From positions 1-34,913 of the forward strand of contig NZ_JAHLEM010000214.1 of the NCBI RefSeq assembly GCF_018883605.1: a stretch of 34,913 nucleotides of DNA, read 5' to 3'. The translations under genes and the position numbers were made by a program. The notes under the pieces were generated by a model. The model had not been told where the DNA came from. It saw only the letters and a program-made list of their open reading frames with translations, and ran no database searches. The stretch's first letter is position 1; the number at the start of each line of letters is the position of its first letter. Source of the DNA: Streptomyces niphimycinicus (lineage in GTDB: Bacteria > Actinomycetota > Actinomycetes > Streptomycetales > Streptomycetaceae). This document shows, piece after piece, positions 24,166-32,411 of this stretch.

Positions 24166-24738
24166 TCAGGAGGACGTCGGTGCGGGACACGATTGAACGT
24201 GGGTACGAGCCGAGTTGGCGCCGGGGAGGGCGGGGGGAACGGCGGTGGGCTCGGTCTGGTCGGGTCTGAGGGCGGGAGGGGGTGGCCCGGTGTAGTGGCT
24301 GAGGTGCAGCCACAGGCCTTTGTCGGGGTCGGCGGTGGGCACGAGCCAGACGGGGACACCGAGAGTGAGGGCACGGCGGCACATGTCGTTGGTGCTACCG
24401 GGGTGGGCGGGGTGGAAGTTCTCGTGGAAGGCGATGACCAGGCGGGGGCCTTCGTCGTGGAGTATGCGCTGGTTGCGTTCGGCTTCGCTCCAGCAGCGGG
24501 TGCGGGTGCGACGGCCGGGGGCTGGGGCGAGGGGGTGGCAGCGGTGGCGCCAGGCAGGCAGATCGTGGAGGGTGCACCAGTGGTGGGCGGCGCTCGCGGC
24601 GCCGGTGCCAGCGCCTTCGATGACCACGAGGTCGTTGCCGTGACGGCCCGCCGCGCGGTCCAGGAGGGTGGTGATGGTGTCGGGCCAGGGCCAGCGGCGG
24701 CTGCCGCAGATCAGCACGCGGGAGTGGGAATCCGTCAT
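24166..24738 (-). CDS. YspA-like SLOG (DUF2493) protein
   Basis: A 190-residue protein. ATG 24738 overlaps the previous stop as ATGA. It starts SRVLICGSRRWPWPDTITTL, the Rossmann-like opening of YspA/DUF2493 proteins in the SLOG superfamily. Further blocks are VVIEGAGTGAASAAHHW, where GxGTGA is the ligand-binding loop with the usual D/A-A-E/H-W context, then AERNQRILHDEGPRLVIAFH and HPGSTNDMCRRALTLGVPVW, the GTxDM-type helix. SLOG proteins are predicted to sense or process nucleotide-derived ligands and occur in conflict systems. The C-terminal 35 residues are a Pro-rich tail. It is sandwiched between DUF6083 and the helicase. Confidence 0.85.
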   Translation of the reverse strand: MTDSHSRVLICGSRRWPWPDTITTLLDRAAGRHGNDLVVIEGAGTGAASAAHHWCTLHDLPAWRHRCHPLAPAPGRRTRTRCWSEAERNQRILHDEGPRLVIAFHENFHPAHPGSTNDMCRRALTLGVPVWLVPTADPDKGLWLHLSHYTGPPPPALRPDQTEPTAVPPALPGANSARTHVQSCPAPTSS

Positions 24739-25616
24739 CCGCGGCCTTGGCGGGCGGGGTGTGGTGGGGCGGGCAGGTGGTGCCGGATGTGCTGGTGGTG
24801 GGTGCGAGGGTTGAAGGGTTCCCAGGTGGTGCGGGCGATGTCGGCGGCGTCCGGAGCGGTGGTGTGGGCGGTGCAGCGCTGGGCGCGCCAGCGCAGTTGC
24901 TCGCTGTAGGGCAGGTGGGTCAGGTCATAGAGGGCCAGCCACAGTTCGTTGAGCGGGAGGTGGCCGGGGTCGTGGTCGGGGTGGAGGGGGGCGAGGATCC
25001 AGATGCCGGGGAGGGCATCGAGGTCGAGGACGGGGAGTGGGCAGCGGTTGCGTGCGCGGGTTTGGGCTACGCAGGGGATCTGTTCGAGGGGGCCGGGGGC
25101 GAGGTAGCGCAGGCAGAGGAATTGCACGACCGGCCGGGCGTCCGGTGCTGCCGTGTCCGGTGTTGGCGGGTCAGCGCACGAGGGTGGGAGTGGTGTGAAG
25201 TGGCCGGTGTCTTGCAGGCGGCGTGAGGTGAGGGCCAGGCTGCGCCGCAGGGCGTCCATGGTGCAGCTGCTGGTGGGTTCGGCTGGGGTGGCGGGGCATA
25301 GGGCACGGTGGCGTACGCGGCACCAGGGTGAGCCGTCGCCGGATGGGTGGGCGATGCCGGTGTCGACGTGCCAGCGCTGGTGTGGGGGTACGGCGGTGGC
25401 TGGGAGTTCGTGGGGGTGGAGGGGGATGGGGTTGTGGCCGGAGGTGCGGTCGTACCACTCGATGTGGTTGCCGCAGTCGGAGCATTGGCTTTGCTGGGCG
25501 GTACGCAGGAGGCGGGTGGGGCTGTCCGGGACTACGCGCAGGAACCGTGGGGGGCGGCGGTGTTTGTAGCTGCCGTCCCAGGCTCGGTCGCCAGCAGAGG
25601 GGTTGGTGGCGTGCAT
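24735..25616 (-). CDS. DUF6083-family protein
   Basis: A 293-residue protein. ATG 25616 is chosen; an upstream start at 25640 has no ribosome binding site, and AGG nine bases upstream of 25616 is only moderate. Residues about 45-65 hold CSDCGNHIEWYDRTSG, a CxxC pair, followed by PIPLHPHELPATAVPPHQRW and HVDTGIAHPSGDGSPWCRVR. These are the conserved blocks of DUF6083, an actinobacterial family of unknown function. Later cysteines (C in FLCLRYLA, QIPCVAQTRARNRCPL) may also bind metal. First gene of a four-to-five-gene minus-strand operon with the SLOG protein and helicase. Confidence 0.8.
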   Translation of the reverse strand: MHATNPSAGDRAWDGSYKHRRPPRFLRVVPDSPTRLLRTAQQSQCSDCGNHIEWYDRTSGHNPIPLHPHELPATAVPPHQRWHVDTGIAHPSGDGSPWCRVRHRALCPATPAEPTSSCTMDALRRSLALTSRRLQDTGHFTPLPPSCADPPTPDTAAPDARPVVQFLCLRYLAPGPLEQIPCVAQTRARNRCPLPVLDLDALPGIWILAPLHPDHDPGHLPLNELWLALYDLTHLPYSEQLRWRAQRCTAHTTAPDAADIARTTWEPFNPRTHHQHIRHHLPAPPHPARQGRG

Positions 25617-25815
25617 GTGCGGCAACCTGGCAGGCGACACGCCGTATTAAGCGCAGCGCTGCCGCCGATGTCCCCCGCCTGGCCGCAACATAGCCCCAAC
25701 ACACCGCACCCACGTTCGCATTACGGCCTGCCGTTCGGAGGGGCGCCACTGGTTCGGGTGGTCGTGCCGGCCGGGCCCAGCGGGTCTGAGGCGGGACCGT
25801 GTTCGAACGACCGGG

Positions 25816-26076
25816 TCAGGTCGCGGGCGGGGCGGGTGGTTCGTGCCCCGTGCAGAGGGTGCCCAGGAGGCGGTCGGGGGCACCGAGAGCGTGGGCGAGG
25901 GCGTGCCAGGTGGCAAGGGTGCCGACGGTGCGGCCCTGTTCGATCTCGATGAGGGTGCGGCGGGACAGGCCGGTGCGGGCGGCGAGTTCGTCGTAGGTCC
26001 ATCCGCGTGCGGCCCGCAGCCGGGAGAGCTCGAGGCGGAGCTCGTGAAGGTTGGGGTCGGGCGGGAAGATCGTCAC
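25816..26076 (-). CDS. XRE-family HTH regulator
   Basis: An 86-residue protein from GTG 26076; the frame is open further upstream but no homology extends there. Residues 11-65 form a helix-turn-helix of the Cro/C1 type: ELRLELSRLRAARGWTYDEL, AARTGLSRRTLIEIEQGRTV, TLATWHALAHALG. The ribosome binding site is weak. A TACACT hexamer on the minus strand at 26116-26121 could be the -10 element. It lies upstream of the DUF6083-SLOG-RecD2 genes on the same strand with a 199-base gap and is divergent from the gene at 26267. It is the natural candidate regulator of either. Confidence 0.8.
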   Translation of the reverse strand: MTIFPPDPNLHELRLELSRLRAARGWTYDELAARTGLSRRTLIEIEQGRTVGTLATWHALAHALGAPDRLLGTLCTGHEPPAPPAT

Positions 26077-26266
26077 CGGTCCATCGCACGGCGCAGACCC
26101 CTGCCCCGTCAGTGTAGAGGCCTGCCCCATTTCGGCGAGTGTCCGCCGAACACCCAGGGCAGACGTCTTCACTAGCGTGTGCGGCCGCCAGCCCGCCCAC
26201 TCCATGCCGGAAACGGGGTGCGGAGCAGAGCTGGCGACACGAAGCACGCACGGAGGATGACGGCGA

Positions 26267-26806
26267 ATGGGATCCGGCACGACCAGGCGCCCGGGGCGGC
26301 GCACCTGGACAGTGGAGATCCGCACCCACTCCTGGGGGCGGGACCTGCTGTGCGGCCACTGCGGCCCGGTTCCCGTCGGCACCGGGCCTCCGGGTATCCA
26401 CGCTCGCGCGGTGACTCACCTGGCCCAGCACGCACGCGACGAAGCTCTCGCACACCACTTGCGGACCTGCCAGTGCGGCGAATACGCCTGCCGCTGGCAT
26501 CCCCGGCACCGAGGCTGCGGCGGCCCCCTGGTCCTGCTCCTCACCCACAACGACAGCGGAGGCCTGTGGCGGCTGGCCGACACCTGTCGCGACTGCGCGG
26601 CCTCCACCGTACATGGGGCCGTCATCAGCGAATCCCTTCACCGCTCCCCCGCTCCCTCTCACCCTCCGCACCGGCTGTCGTCCGTAGACTCCGCAACCCT
26701 CGCGCCCCGCCAGGAGTCCAGCGCTCCCTTCGTTCCGGAGAGTTTCCTGTACGAACAAGGCCCTGACGAGGTGCTCTGCTGGACCGATCCCTCGGCTTAC
26801 GGTTGA
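26267..26806 (+). CDS. Cys/His-rich hypothetical protein
   Basis: A 179-residue protein. ATG 26267 has GGAGG ten bases upstream. It carries several possible zinc-binding clusters: LLCGHCGPV, THLAQHARDEALAHHLRTCQ, CGEYACRWHPRHRGCGGPLV and ADTCRDCAAS. The C-terminal 50 residues are low-complexity and end FLYEQGPDEVLCWTD. I do not recognise the family, though I recall similar proteins as uncharacterised Streptomyces genes. It is divergent from the XRE regulator with 190 bases between, so the two could share control. Confidence 0.65.
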   Translation: MGSGTTRRPGRRTWTVEIRTHSWGRDLLCGHCGPVPVGTGPPGIHARAVTHLAQHARDEALAHHLRTCQCGEYACRWHPRHRGCGGPLVLLLTHNDSGGLWRLADTCRDCAASTVHGAVISESLHRSPAPSHPPHRLSSVDSATLAPRQESSAPFVPESFLYEQGPDEVLCWTDPSAYG

Positions 26807-27215
26807 GGCTGATGACGGCTCAGCGCCGGGTACGCCCGCGAAGCAGCCATCGCCGGCGGCGTTCCGCCTTCTTCGGACTCCCCCTCCACCTCTCGCATCA
26901 TCTGCGGAGAGGAAGTCGCCCTGAGGCCGCCGGTCGCCGGTCGCCGCCGAGTGGACCCTCTCTTGAGCATCACTGGAGCCTCGGCAGTCAGCCATCATCT
27001 GCGGCTTCCGGGATTTGGCAGGTCCGGCTGCGGTGCCGGTGGCATGCTGCTGGTGGCGGCAAGGTGCAACTTCTGTACGCACAGGGCCGTTTGGGGTGAG
27101 TCGTAAACCCCGCTGGTCCCACCACTCAAGGTCGGCGCCCGAGGCCAGAATCATTGCATCTGCACGTGCACCCTGTGGTCCGTACGAGTGAATCCACCGC
27201 TAATACGCCAGCTAA
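26807..27215. other. Unassigned sequence before the IS5 stump
   Basis: No frame in these 409 bases has a convincing start, ribosome binding site or recognisable domain, and no tRNA was seen. The right margin CTAA at 27212-27215 fits the target site of the adjoining IS5-family end. Confidence 0.5.
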
Positions 27216-27423
27216 GGGCTGTCCCGTAAATGATCTCCGAATGGCCTCGGGCTTGGCGACCGCGGTGCGGCCCGCTGACCTACCCGGCGAGGGCGAGGTT
27301 GTGCATCCGGGCGATGCCGAGCATGGCGTGGTGAACACCGTCGCCTTTGAGGCGGCAGTCGCGGAGGATCTTCCAGGTCTTCATGCGGGCGAAGACGTGC
27401 TCGACGCGGGCGCGGACCGGGTC
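27216..27423 (-). mobile_element. IS5-family element stump
   Basis: The end sequence GGGCTGTCCCGTAAATGATC at 27216-27235 is a typical IS5-type terminal repeat, preceded by CTAA. The minus-strand frame ending in TAG at 27280-27282 encodes RVEHVFARMKTWKILRDCRL and then KGDGVHHAMLGIARMHNLAL, the C-terminus of an IS5-family transposase including the catalytic-Glu helix. Everything upstream of codon RARVEH is cut away at 27424, exactly where the IS256-family element begins. Confidence 0.7.
27280..27423 (-). pseudogene. IS5-family transposase, C-terminal fragment
   Basis: About 47 codons remain, from DPVRARVEH to LALAG. They include the E-x-x-x-R/K-type catalytic helix but not the two Asp blocks. 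The fragment is cut at its 5' side by the IS256-family element and cannot make a working enzyme. Confidence 0.65.
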
Positions 27424-28791
27424 TGTCCAATCAACGGCTGATCTTGGTTGTTGAGGGTCAGTTGCTGGTAGGGGTGAGTCGGCCTTCGAAGGCGATCTGG
27501 AATGCGTTCAACGGTGCCTTCCAGCGCATCGTCCAGCGACGTCGGCCCTTCCCGGTCGGGTCCAGGCTCATCAGGGCCATGTAGACGCACTTCAACGCGG
27601 CGATCTCCGATGGGAAATGGCCGCGGGCCCGGACGGCCTTGCGGATGCGGGCGTTCACGCTCTCAATCGCGTTCGTGCTGCAGATCACCTTGCGGATCTC
27701 GACGTCGAAGGACAGGAATGGCACCATCTCGGCCCAGTCGGACCACAGCTTGGTCACGGCCGGATACTTGGTGCCCCACTTCTCGGAGAATTCCAGGAAC
27801 CGCTCGGTCGCGGCGGCCTCGCTCGGCGCGGTGTAGACGGGCTTGAGATCCCGTGCAACTTTGTCCCAGTCCTGCCGGGCGACGTAGCGGATGCTGTTGC
27901 GGATCAAGTGAACGATGCACGTCTGAACAATCGTGCGAGGCCAGACCGTCTCAACCGCGTCGGGCAGGCCCTTCAAGCCGTCACAGACGAGCATCAGGAC
28001 GTCCTCGACACCACGGTTGCGGAGCTCGGTGAAGACCTGGAGCCAGTGCTTGGCGCCCTCGCCGCCGTCGCCGGCCCAGATGCCGAGGATGTCGCGGGTG
28101 CCCTCGACGGTGACGGCCATAGCAAGGTAGATGGGCCGGTTGGCGACCTGACCGTCACGGATCTTCACGTTGATGGCGTCCACGAAGACCACCGGGTAGA
28201 CGCGATCGAGCGGACGCGACTGCCAGTCGGCCATGCCCTCCATCACCTTGTCCGTGATCGTGGTGATGGTCTGCTTGGACACCTCGGCGCCGTACACCTC
28301 GGCCAGATGAGCCGATATCTCCCCGTGCGTCAGCCCCTTCGCGGACAGCGAGAGCACCATCTCGTCCACGCCGGTCAGCCGTCGCTGCCGCTTCTTCACG
28401 ATCTGCGGCTCGAAGGTGCCGGCGGTGTCGCGGGGCACCTTCACCTCGACCGGGCCGACATCGGTCAGCACGGTCTTCGAACGGGTGCCGTTACGGCTGT
28501 TGCCGCTGTTCCTGCCCGTCACGTCGTGCTTGTCGTAGCCGACGTGATCAGTGATCTCGCCCTCCAGGGCGGACTCCAGCACCCGCTTCGTCAGCTGCTG
28601 CAGCAGCCCGCCCTGCCCGGTCAACTGCAGCCCTTCGGAACGTGCACGGTCGACCAGCATCGCGATCAACTGCTCGTCCGACACCGACTCCGCGGTCGAC
28701 TCGACGACCGGCTCCTCCATGGCCTCGTGCTCGGTGATGGTCTCGCTCATCAGGCGTCTCCTTGATCATCGGATCCGCCGTTGATTAGACA
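27424..28791. mobile_element. IS256-family insertion sequence, about 1.37 kb
   Basis: Inverted repeats of 20 bases lie at 27424-27443 and 28772-28791; read inward they are TGTCYAATCAACGGCKGATC, matching at 18 of 20 positions. One intact transposase gene lies inside. The eight bases on each side (left ...GACCGGGTC, right CTCCCCGC...) are not a direct repeat, so there is no target duplication. The element joins an IS5 stump to a truncated TPR gene, suggesting a deletion next to it or recombination between two copies. Confidence 0.8.
27458..28750 (-). CDS. IS256-family transposase
   Basis: A 430-residue mutator-type transposase. ATG 28750 has AAGGAG seven bases upstream. Catalytic residues in context are D191 (VFVDAINVKIRDG), D257 (LVCDGLKGLPDAV) and E363 (NAIESVNARIRKAV), with the C-I-V-H-L-I-R-N-S block at about 278-286. 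The zinc-free N-terminal DNA-binding region (GYDKHDVTGRNSGNSRNGTR) is present and length is normal for the family. No internal stop or frameshift is seen, so it is probably functional. Confidence 0.95.
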   Translation of the reverse strand: MSETITEHEAMEEPVVESTAESVSDEQLIAMLVDRARSEGLQLTGQGGLLQQLTKRVLESALEGEITDHVGYDKHDVTGRNSGNSRNGTRSKTVLTDVGPVEVKVPRDTAGTFEPQIVKKRQRRLTGVDEMVLSLSAKGLTHGEISAHLAEVYGAEVSKQTITTITDKVMEGMADWQSRPLDRVYPVVFVDAINVKIRDGQVANRPIYLAMAVTVEGTRDILGIWAGDGGEGAKHWLQVFTELRNRGVEDVLMLVCDGLKGLPDAVETVWPRTIVQTCIVHLIRNSIRYVARQDWDKVARDLKPVYTAPSEAAATERFLEFSEKWGTKYPAVTKLWSDWAEMVPFLSFDVEIRKVICSTNAIESVNARIRKAVRARGHFPSEIAALKCVYMALMSLDPTGKGRRRWTMRWKAPLNAFQIAFEGRLTPTSN

Positions 28792-29465
28792 CTCCCCGCC
28801 TCGCCGGCGACTTCCCCACCGCCCTGGCCACCGCCCGAACTCTCGGCTGGGAAGGACGCCACCACCGCGTGATGGGCGATGTGTGGTGGCCCCAGTGCGA
28901 GATGAACCGCGCTGCCGATGCATACGCCGCGGGCCGTACCGAGGCCGAGCAACACGGCATCGCCGGCGAACGCGCCACCTCCCAAGCCCAACGCGCCTTC
29001 GTCCTGGCCTTCACCGACCCCGACCAAGCCGAAGACGAACTGGAGCTCGCCGAGCATCTGCTCACCGGACTCACCCTGCGCGCCACCACCCTCACCACCC
29101 ACACCGCCGACCTCATCCGATCCGCCGGAACCCCCGGCCCCGCGGTCGAAGACCGCGCCAGCGTCCTCCGAGCCGACATCCACACCGCCGGCGTCGCCAC
29201 CACCCACGTCACCCTCGAACTCGGACTATGCTTCCACCACGCCGTCCGCGGCGACGAGGCCGCGATCCAGGCCGCGATCGCCCGGCTGGGCGACCTCACC
29301 CAGAGCGGGGACTACGCCTACTACATCGACATCGCCCACTTCATGGCCGACCTCCCTCTCCCCGCCGACCACGCCCCGCAGACCCAGTGGATCGACGGAG
29401 ACGAGTCCACCCGCCGGCGATGGCGTGGCCTGGTCACCGCCCGACGCGACCGCATCGGGCGCTGA
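28792..29465 (+). pseudogene. TPR-type protein, C-terminal fragment truncated by IS256
   Basis: The open frame starts right at the IS edge (LAGDFPTALATARTLGWEGR) and runs to TGA 29463-29465, about 224 codons. Helical repeats with AADAYAAGRTEAEQHGIAGE, ATSQAQRAFVLAFTDPDQAE and EAAIQAAIARLGDLTQSGDY resemble the TPR tail of large Streptomyces NTPase/TPR regulators. GTG 28869 or ATG 28872 could start a shorter product, but no ribosome binding site is seen. The N-terminal part, probably with an NTPase or helix-turn-helix, is missing. The 29466-29625 gap shows nothing else. Confidence 0.65.
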
Positions 29466-29625
29466 ATACCGCCGACCTCACTCACGCGGCGCATGCAATG
29501 ACCGCGCTACGAGCCCTGTGACTGCGGGACAGGCATTCGACGTATTCCACGCCCCTGGTGTTCGGTGTGGGAGCGCCTTCTCTGGCTCCGGCAGCCTGAC
29601 GGATGCAGCGAGTCAAGGGCCGAAT

Positions 29626-30723
29626 TCAGCTACCCGTGAAGCGGACGGCATGGGCCGGCGCCTGCGGATCGGTGGCCGCCAGCAGCCGGGAGCCCTCCGC
29701 TTCCAGCGCCTCCCGGTCAGCGATCCCGAGCCGCCCGAACGGCTCGACCAGGACCGCCGCCTCACCTCGCCGCCGCTCGAACTTCCACGTACCGCTGACG
29801 AATCCGTCGACCAGGACCGTGCCGCGAACGATCCCGTTGGCCGTCATCACCCGGCCCGGAGCCACCTCCCCGAGAATCCGGGACCGGTCGGCGTGCGACA
29901 GCACCAGGTTGTCGAAGTCGGCGACGAAACGCGCGGGCACCGGGGTATCCGGGTCGGGCAGGCCCGCGTCCGGCAGGTCGTACAGCACCCGTCCCTGATC
30001 ATCCCGGTACGTCCGCAGTCCCAGCCCGGCCACGACCTGGCGCAGCCCTGTCAGACCGGACCACTTCTGCAGGTCGGCGACGCCCGCCGGGCCGAAGGCG
30101 CCGAGATACCGCCTGACGACGGTCTCCGGGTCGGGGCTTTGGACCGCCCGCCCCAGCCACTCCTCCACGGTCACGTACACCGGCTGCCCGCCCTTGCCCC
30201 ATACCCCGCGCGGCGGCATCTGCACGAGGGGTATCCAGTTGCGCAGTGCGTTCACCAGTGAGCCGGGATCCGCCTCCGGCCACCATTCGCCCAGTGCTGC
30301 CCGCAGCTCCGCCGGATTCCGTGCCCGCTCCCCCACCAGCATCCGCCCGGCAGCCACCAGCTCCTCCCGGTCCACGCTCCGCATTCCGGGTGCCCAGGTG
30401 CTGCTGCGGAACTGGCGGTCGAGCATCGGCTGCATCACCGGCCGTAGCGCCAGCGCGTCCGACGCGCTCACCAGATGCACCGTTCCCCGCATCAGCACGA
30501 GACGCACCGCGCGGCGTTCGGTCATCAGCCCCGCCAGCTCGGCGAACGAGAAGCGCTTCAGCCGGGTCCAGAGCCCGACGTAGGGCGCGTCCGGCGCCTG
30601 CGACTGCATGCCCACCAGGTGCTCGATCGCATCCAGAGCGGACATCTCGGAGCGTTCCAGCAACAGCTGGCGGTCCAGCAGAGCCCGGTTGAGTGTGCGG
30701 CGGTCGAGCACGATGTTCGGCAT
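29626..30723 (-). CDS. AlkZ-like DNA glycosylase (winged-helix, HTH_42 family)
   Basis: A 365-residue full-length member of pfam06224. The N-terminal HLVGMQSQAPDAPYVGLWTR contains Q40-S41-Q42, corresponding to the Q-x-Q catalytic motif of AlkZ, the azinomycin-resistance glycosylase that unhooks DNA cross-links; the AlkX/YcaQ branch has Q-x-D. Other family blocks are RAVRLVLMRGTVHLVSASDA, WLGRAVQSPDPETVVRRYLG, VADLQKWSGLTGLRQVV, LSHADRSRILGEVAPGRVMT and DGFVSGTWKFERRRGEAAV. It likely excises bulky or cross-linked purine adducts; substrate is inference. It is divergent from the AraC regulator with 149 bases between. Confidence 0.85.
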   Translation of the reverse strand: MPNIVLDRRTLNRALLDRQLLLERSEMSALDAIEHLVGMQSQAPDAPYVGLWTRLKRFSFAELAGLMTERRAVRLVLMRGTVHLVSASDALALRPVMQPMLDRQFRSSTWAPGMRSVDREELVAAGRMLVGERARNPAELRAALGEWWPEADPGSLVNALRNWIPLVQMPPRGVWGKGGQPVYVTVEEWLGRAVQSPDPETVVRRYLGAFGPAGVADLQKWSGLTGLRQVVAGLGLRTYRDDQGRVLYDLPDAGLPDPDTPVPARFVADFDNLVLSHADRSRILGEVAPGRVMTANGIVRGTVLVDGFVSGTWKFERRRGEAAVLVEPFGRLGIADREALEAEGSRLLAATDPQAPAHAVRFTGS

Positions 30724-30729
30724 GAGGGA

Positions 30730-30735
30730 ACGCTA
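30730..30735 (-). promoter_or_regulatory. -10-like hexamer TAGCGT, leaderless geometry
   Basis: On the minus strand TAGCGT ends exactly six bases before ATG 30723 and no Shine-Dalgarno sequence lies between. Transcription would start at the start codon of the glycosylase gene. A -35 match is not obvious. Confidence 0.45.
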
Positions 30736-30872
30736 CCGACCCTTATCTTGAGACTTCGTTGCTGCCATGACGTGCGTGGCGGCACATGTGACCGAAGTGC
30801 TGCTGGACCGCGCGTACCTCCCCATGCCACGTTCGAAGCCGCAGGGGAACCGGCTACGGGGGGGGGCTGGGA

Positions 30873-31874
30873 ATGCTGGTAACGGAGTTCAGCACGGAGG
30901 TCGTTGCAGCACCGGAGCGATTCGAACTGTTTGCCGAAACCACCGGGCGCTCGCACATGCGCAACCGACTGCGCAGCAACGATCAGGACGACTTCCGTGC
31001 CAAGATGCGAGTCCTGGATTTAGGGGAGTTACAGGTCTCCACCATGTCCTTCTCGCATCTGGAGGTCGCGCGGACCGTGAGGCTGATCCGGCAGTCCGAC
31101 CCCGAGGCTTACCTGATCAACTACTTTCTCCGCGACGAGGGAGTTCTCTCCCAGGCCGGGAGTGACATGACGCTAGGTGTCGGTGACCTGGTGATTCTGG
31201 ACAGCAGCCGCCCCTACCTCGGAGACGTTCACGCTGTTCCGGGCAGTTGGTCACACCTGACCGTGCAGTTTCCTCGTGGGCTGATGCCGCTGCCGGAAAA
31301 GACGGTGCAGCGCCTGCTCACCGTCCCGATCGACGGGCGCCACGGCATGGGTGGGACTCTGGCCTGCTGGCTGACCGATCTCAACGCACGCGCCGCCGAA
31401 TTCACCCCCGCCGACATGGCCACCCTCGCCTCGGTCACCTTGGACCTCCTGGCGTCCGCAATCGCCCGCTGCCTGGAAGCCGAGGGTGCCTTGAGCCCGG
31501 AAACCCGCCGGAGCGCCCTGCGAGCCCAGATCAACACGTTCGTCGAGCAGCACCTCGCCGACCCGGCCATGACTCCCCAGACGATCGCGGACGCCCACCA
31601 CATCTCCCTACGCCATCTCCAGCAGCTGCTGGCCGAGGACAACACATCGCCGGCCGCCTGGATACGCCACCGCCGTCTGGAACGCTGCCGCCTCGACCTG
31701 GCCAACCCCCGCCTGAACGCCCGCCCCATCCAGGCCATCGCCGAACGCTGGGGCTTCACCAACCCGACACATTTCAGCCGCCTCTTCCGAGCCACCTACG
31801 GGATCCCACCGCGGGACTACAGGAACCTGCCGCCTCAGGCGTACGCGAATCGGCAACAACCCTGCGCAGAATGA
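30873..31874 (+). CDS. AraC-family transcriptional regulator
   Basis: A 333-residue protein from ATG 30873, after a G-rich run ending GGGGGGGCTGGGA. Residues about 1-200 are an AraC-binding-like sensor domain (VSTMSFSHLEVARTVRLIRQ, YLINYFLRDEGVLSQAGSDM, LGVGDLVILDSSRPYLGDV). Residues about 215-320 hold two helix-turn-helix motifs (MTPQTIADAHHISLRHLQQL, AIAERWGFTNPTHFSRLFRA) followed by the standard G-I-x-P-R-D-Y-R end. It lies 69 bases upstream of a secreted-protein gene in the same direction and divergent from the glycosylase, and could control either. A truncated relative occurs at 33857-33974. Confidence 0.9.
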   Translation: MLVTEFSTEVVAAPERFELFAETTGRSHMRNRLRSNDQDDFRAKMRVLDLGELQVSTMSFSHLEVARTVRLIRQSDPEAYLINYFLRDEGVLSQAGSDMTLGVGDLVILDSSRPYLGDVHAVPGSWSHLTVQFPRGLMPLPEKTVQRLLTVPIDGRHGMGGTLACWLTDLNARAAEFTPADMATLASVTLDLLASAIARCLEAEGALSPETRRSALRAQINTFVEQHLADPAMTPQTIADAHHISLRHLQQLLAEDNTSPAAWIRHRRLERCRLDLANPRLNARPIQAIAERWGFTNPTHFSRLFRATYGIPPRDYRNLPPQAYANRQQPCAE

Positions 31875-31943
31875 AAAGGCCGACTGCGACAGGTCCGGTC
31901 ATCCTGAGTGCAGAAATGCCAACCAGCCCGCACAAGGAGACCC

Positions 31944-32339
31944 ATGAACATCTCGCGCATCCTGAAGACCGCCGTTCCTGCGGCCGCCGCACTCAGTCTC
32001 CTGGCCGCATCCCCCGCGGTCGCCGCCGACTACACCGGGTGCACTTCCAGGTCCTGCGGCAGTGTCTACGGCTACCGGTACAAAGCCATACCTGGATGGG
32101 ACACATACGAAATTTGGATCGACAGCATGATAGTCAGGGACAAAGTAAAGGACGACGGGTCCTTCCCTGGCATAAGGATTGTGTACAACAACAGCAATGG
32201 AGCTCAGGACGTTTACCGCTGGGGTAACGACAACGGCGCCAGCCAGCAGCTTGGCGGCAAATACATGTACGACCTCAAGGATGTCTGGTTCCAGGTCTGC
32301 GACGTTGGCGGGCCGTGTACGAAGCTCTCGAGGTTCTGA
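31944..32339 (+). CDS. Small secreted protein, four cysteines
   Basis: A 131-residue protein. ATG 31944 follows AAGGAG by four bases. Residues 1-28 are a Sec signal peptide (LKTAVPAAAALSLLAASPAV, then AA). The mature part starts near ADYTGCTSRSCGSVYGYRYK, has cysteines at 33, 38, 119 and 125 and a Trp/Tyr/Gly-rich beta-type body (GIRIVYNNSNGAQDVYRWGN). No enzyme motif is visible. It follows the AraC gene by 69 bases and may be under its control. The codon at its end is natural, and the flanking sequence then meets the IS3 end at 32412. Confidence 0.75.
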   Translation: MNISRILKTAVPAAAALSLLAASPAVAADYTGCTSRSCGSVYGYRYKAIPGWDTYEIWIDSMIVRDKVKDDGSFPGIRIVYNNSNGAQDVYRWGNDNGASQQLGGKYMYDLKDVWFQVCDVGGPCTKLSRF

Positions 32340-32411
32340 GCAGGGTCGGGAGCGTGGCCTGTGTGCTTCGTTTCCAGTCCCCGTCGCTGCAAACCGAGCG
32401 GGCGGTTGCCT

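Noticed and set aside
21677..24196. 839-residue plus-strand open frame, Gly/Val/Asp-rich
   Set aside because: Antisense to the RecD2-like helicase, whose motifs are clear; low-complexity composition mirrors its codons.
27617..28765. 382-residue plus-strand open frame
   Set aside because: Antisense to the intact IS256-family transposase.
28918..30261. 447-residue plus-strand open frame
   Set aside because: Pro/Ser/Thr-rich shadow of the TPR fragment and then antisense to the glycosylase gene.
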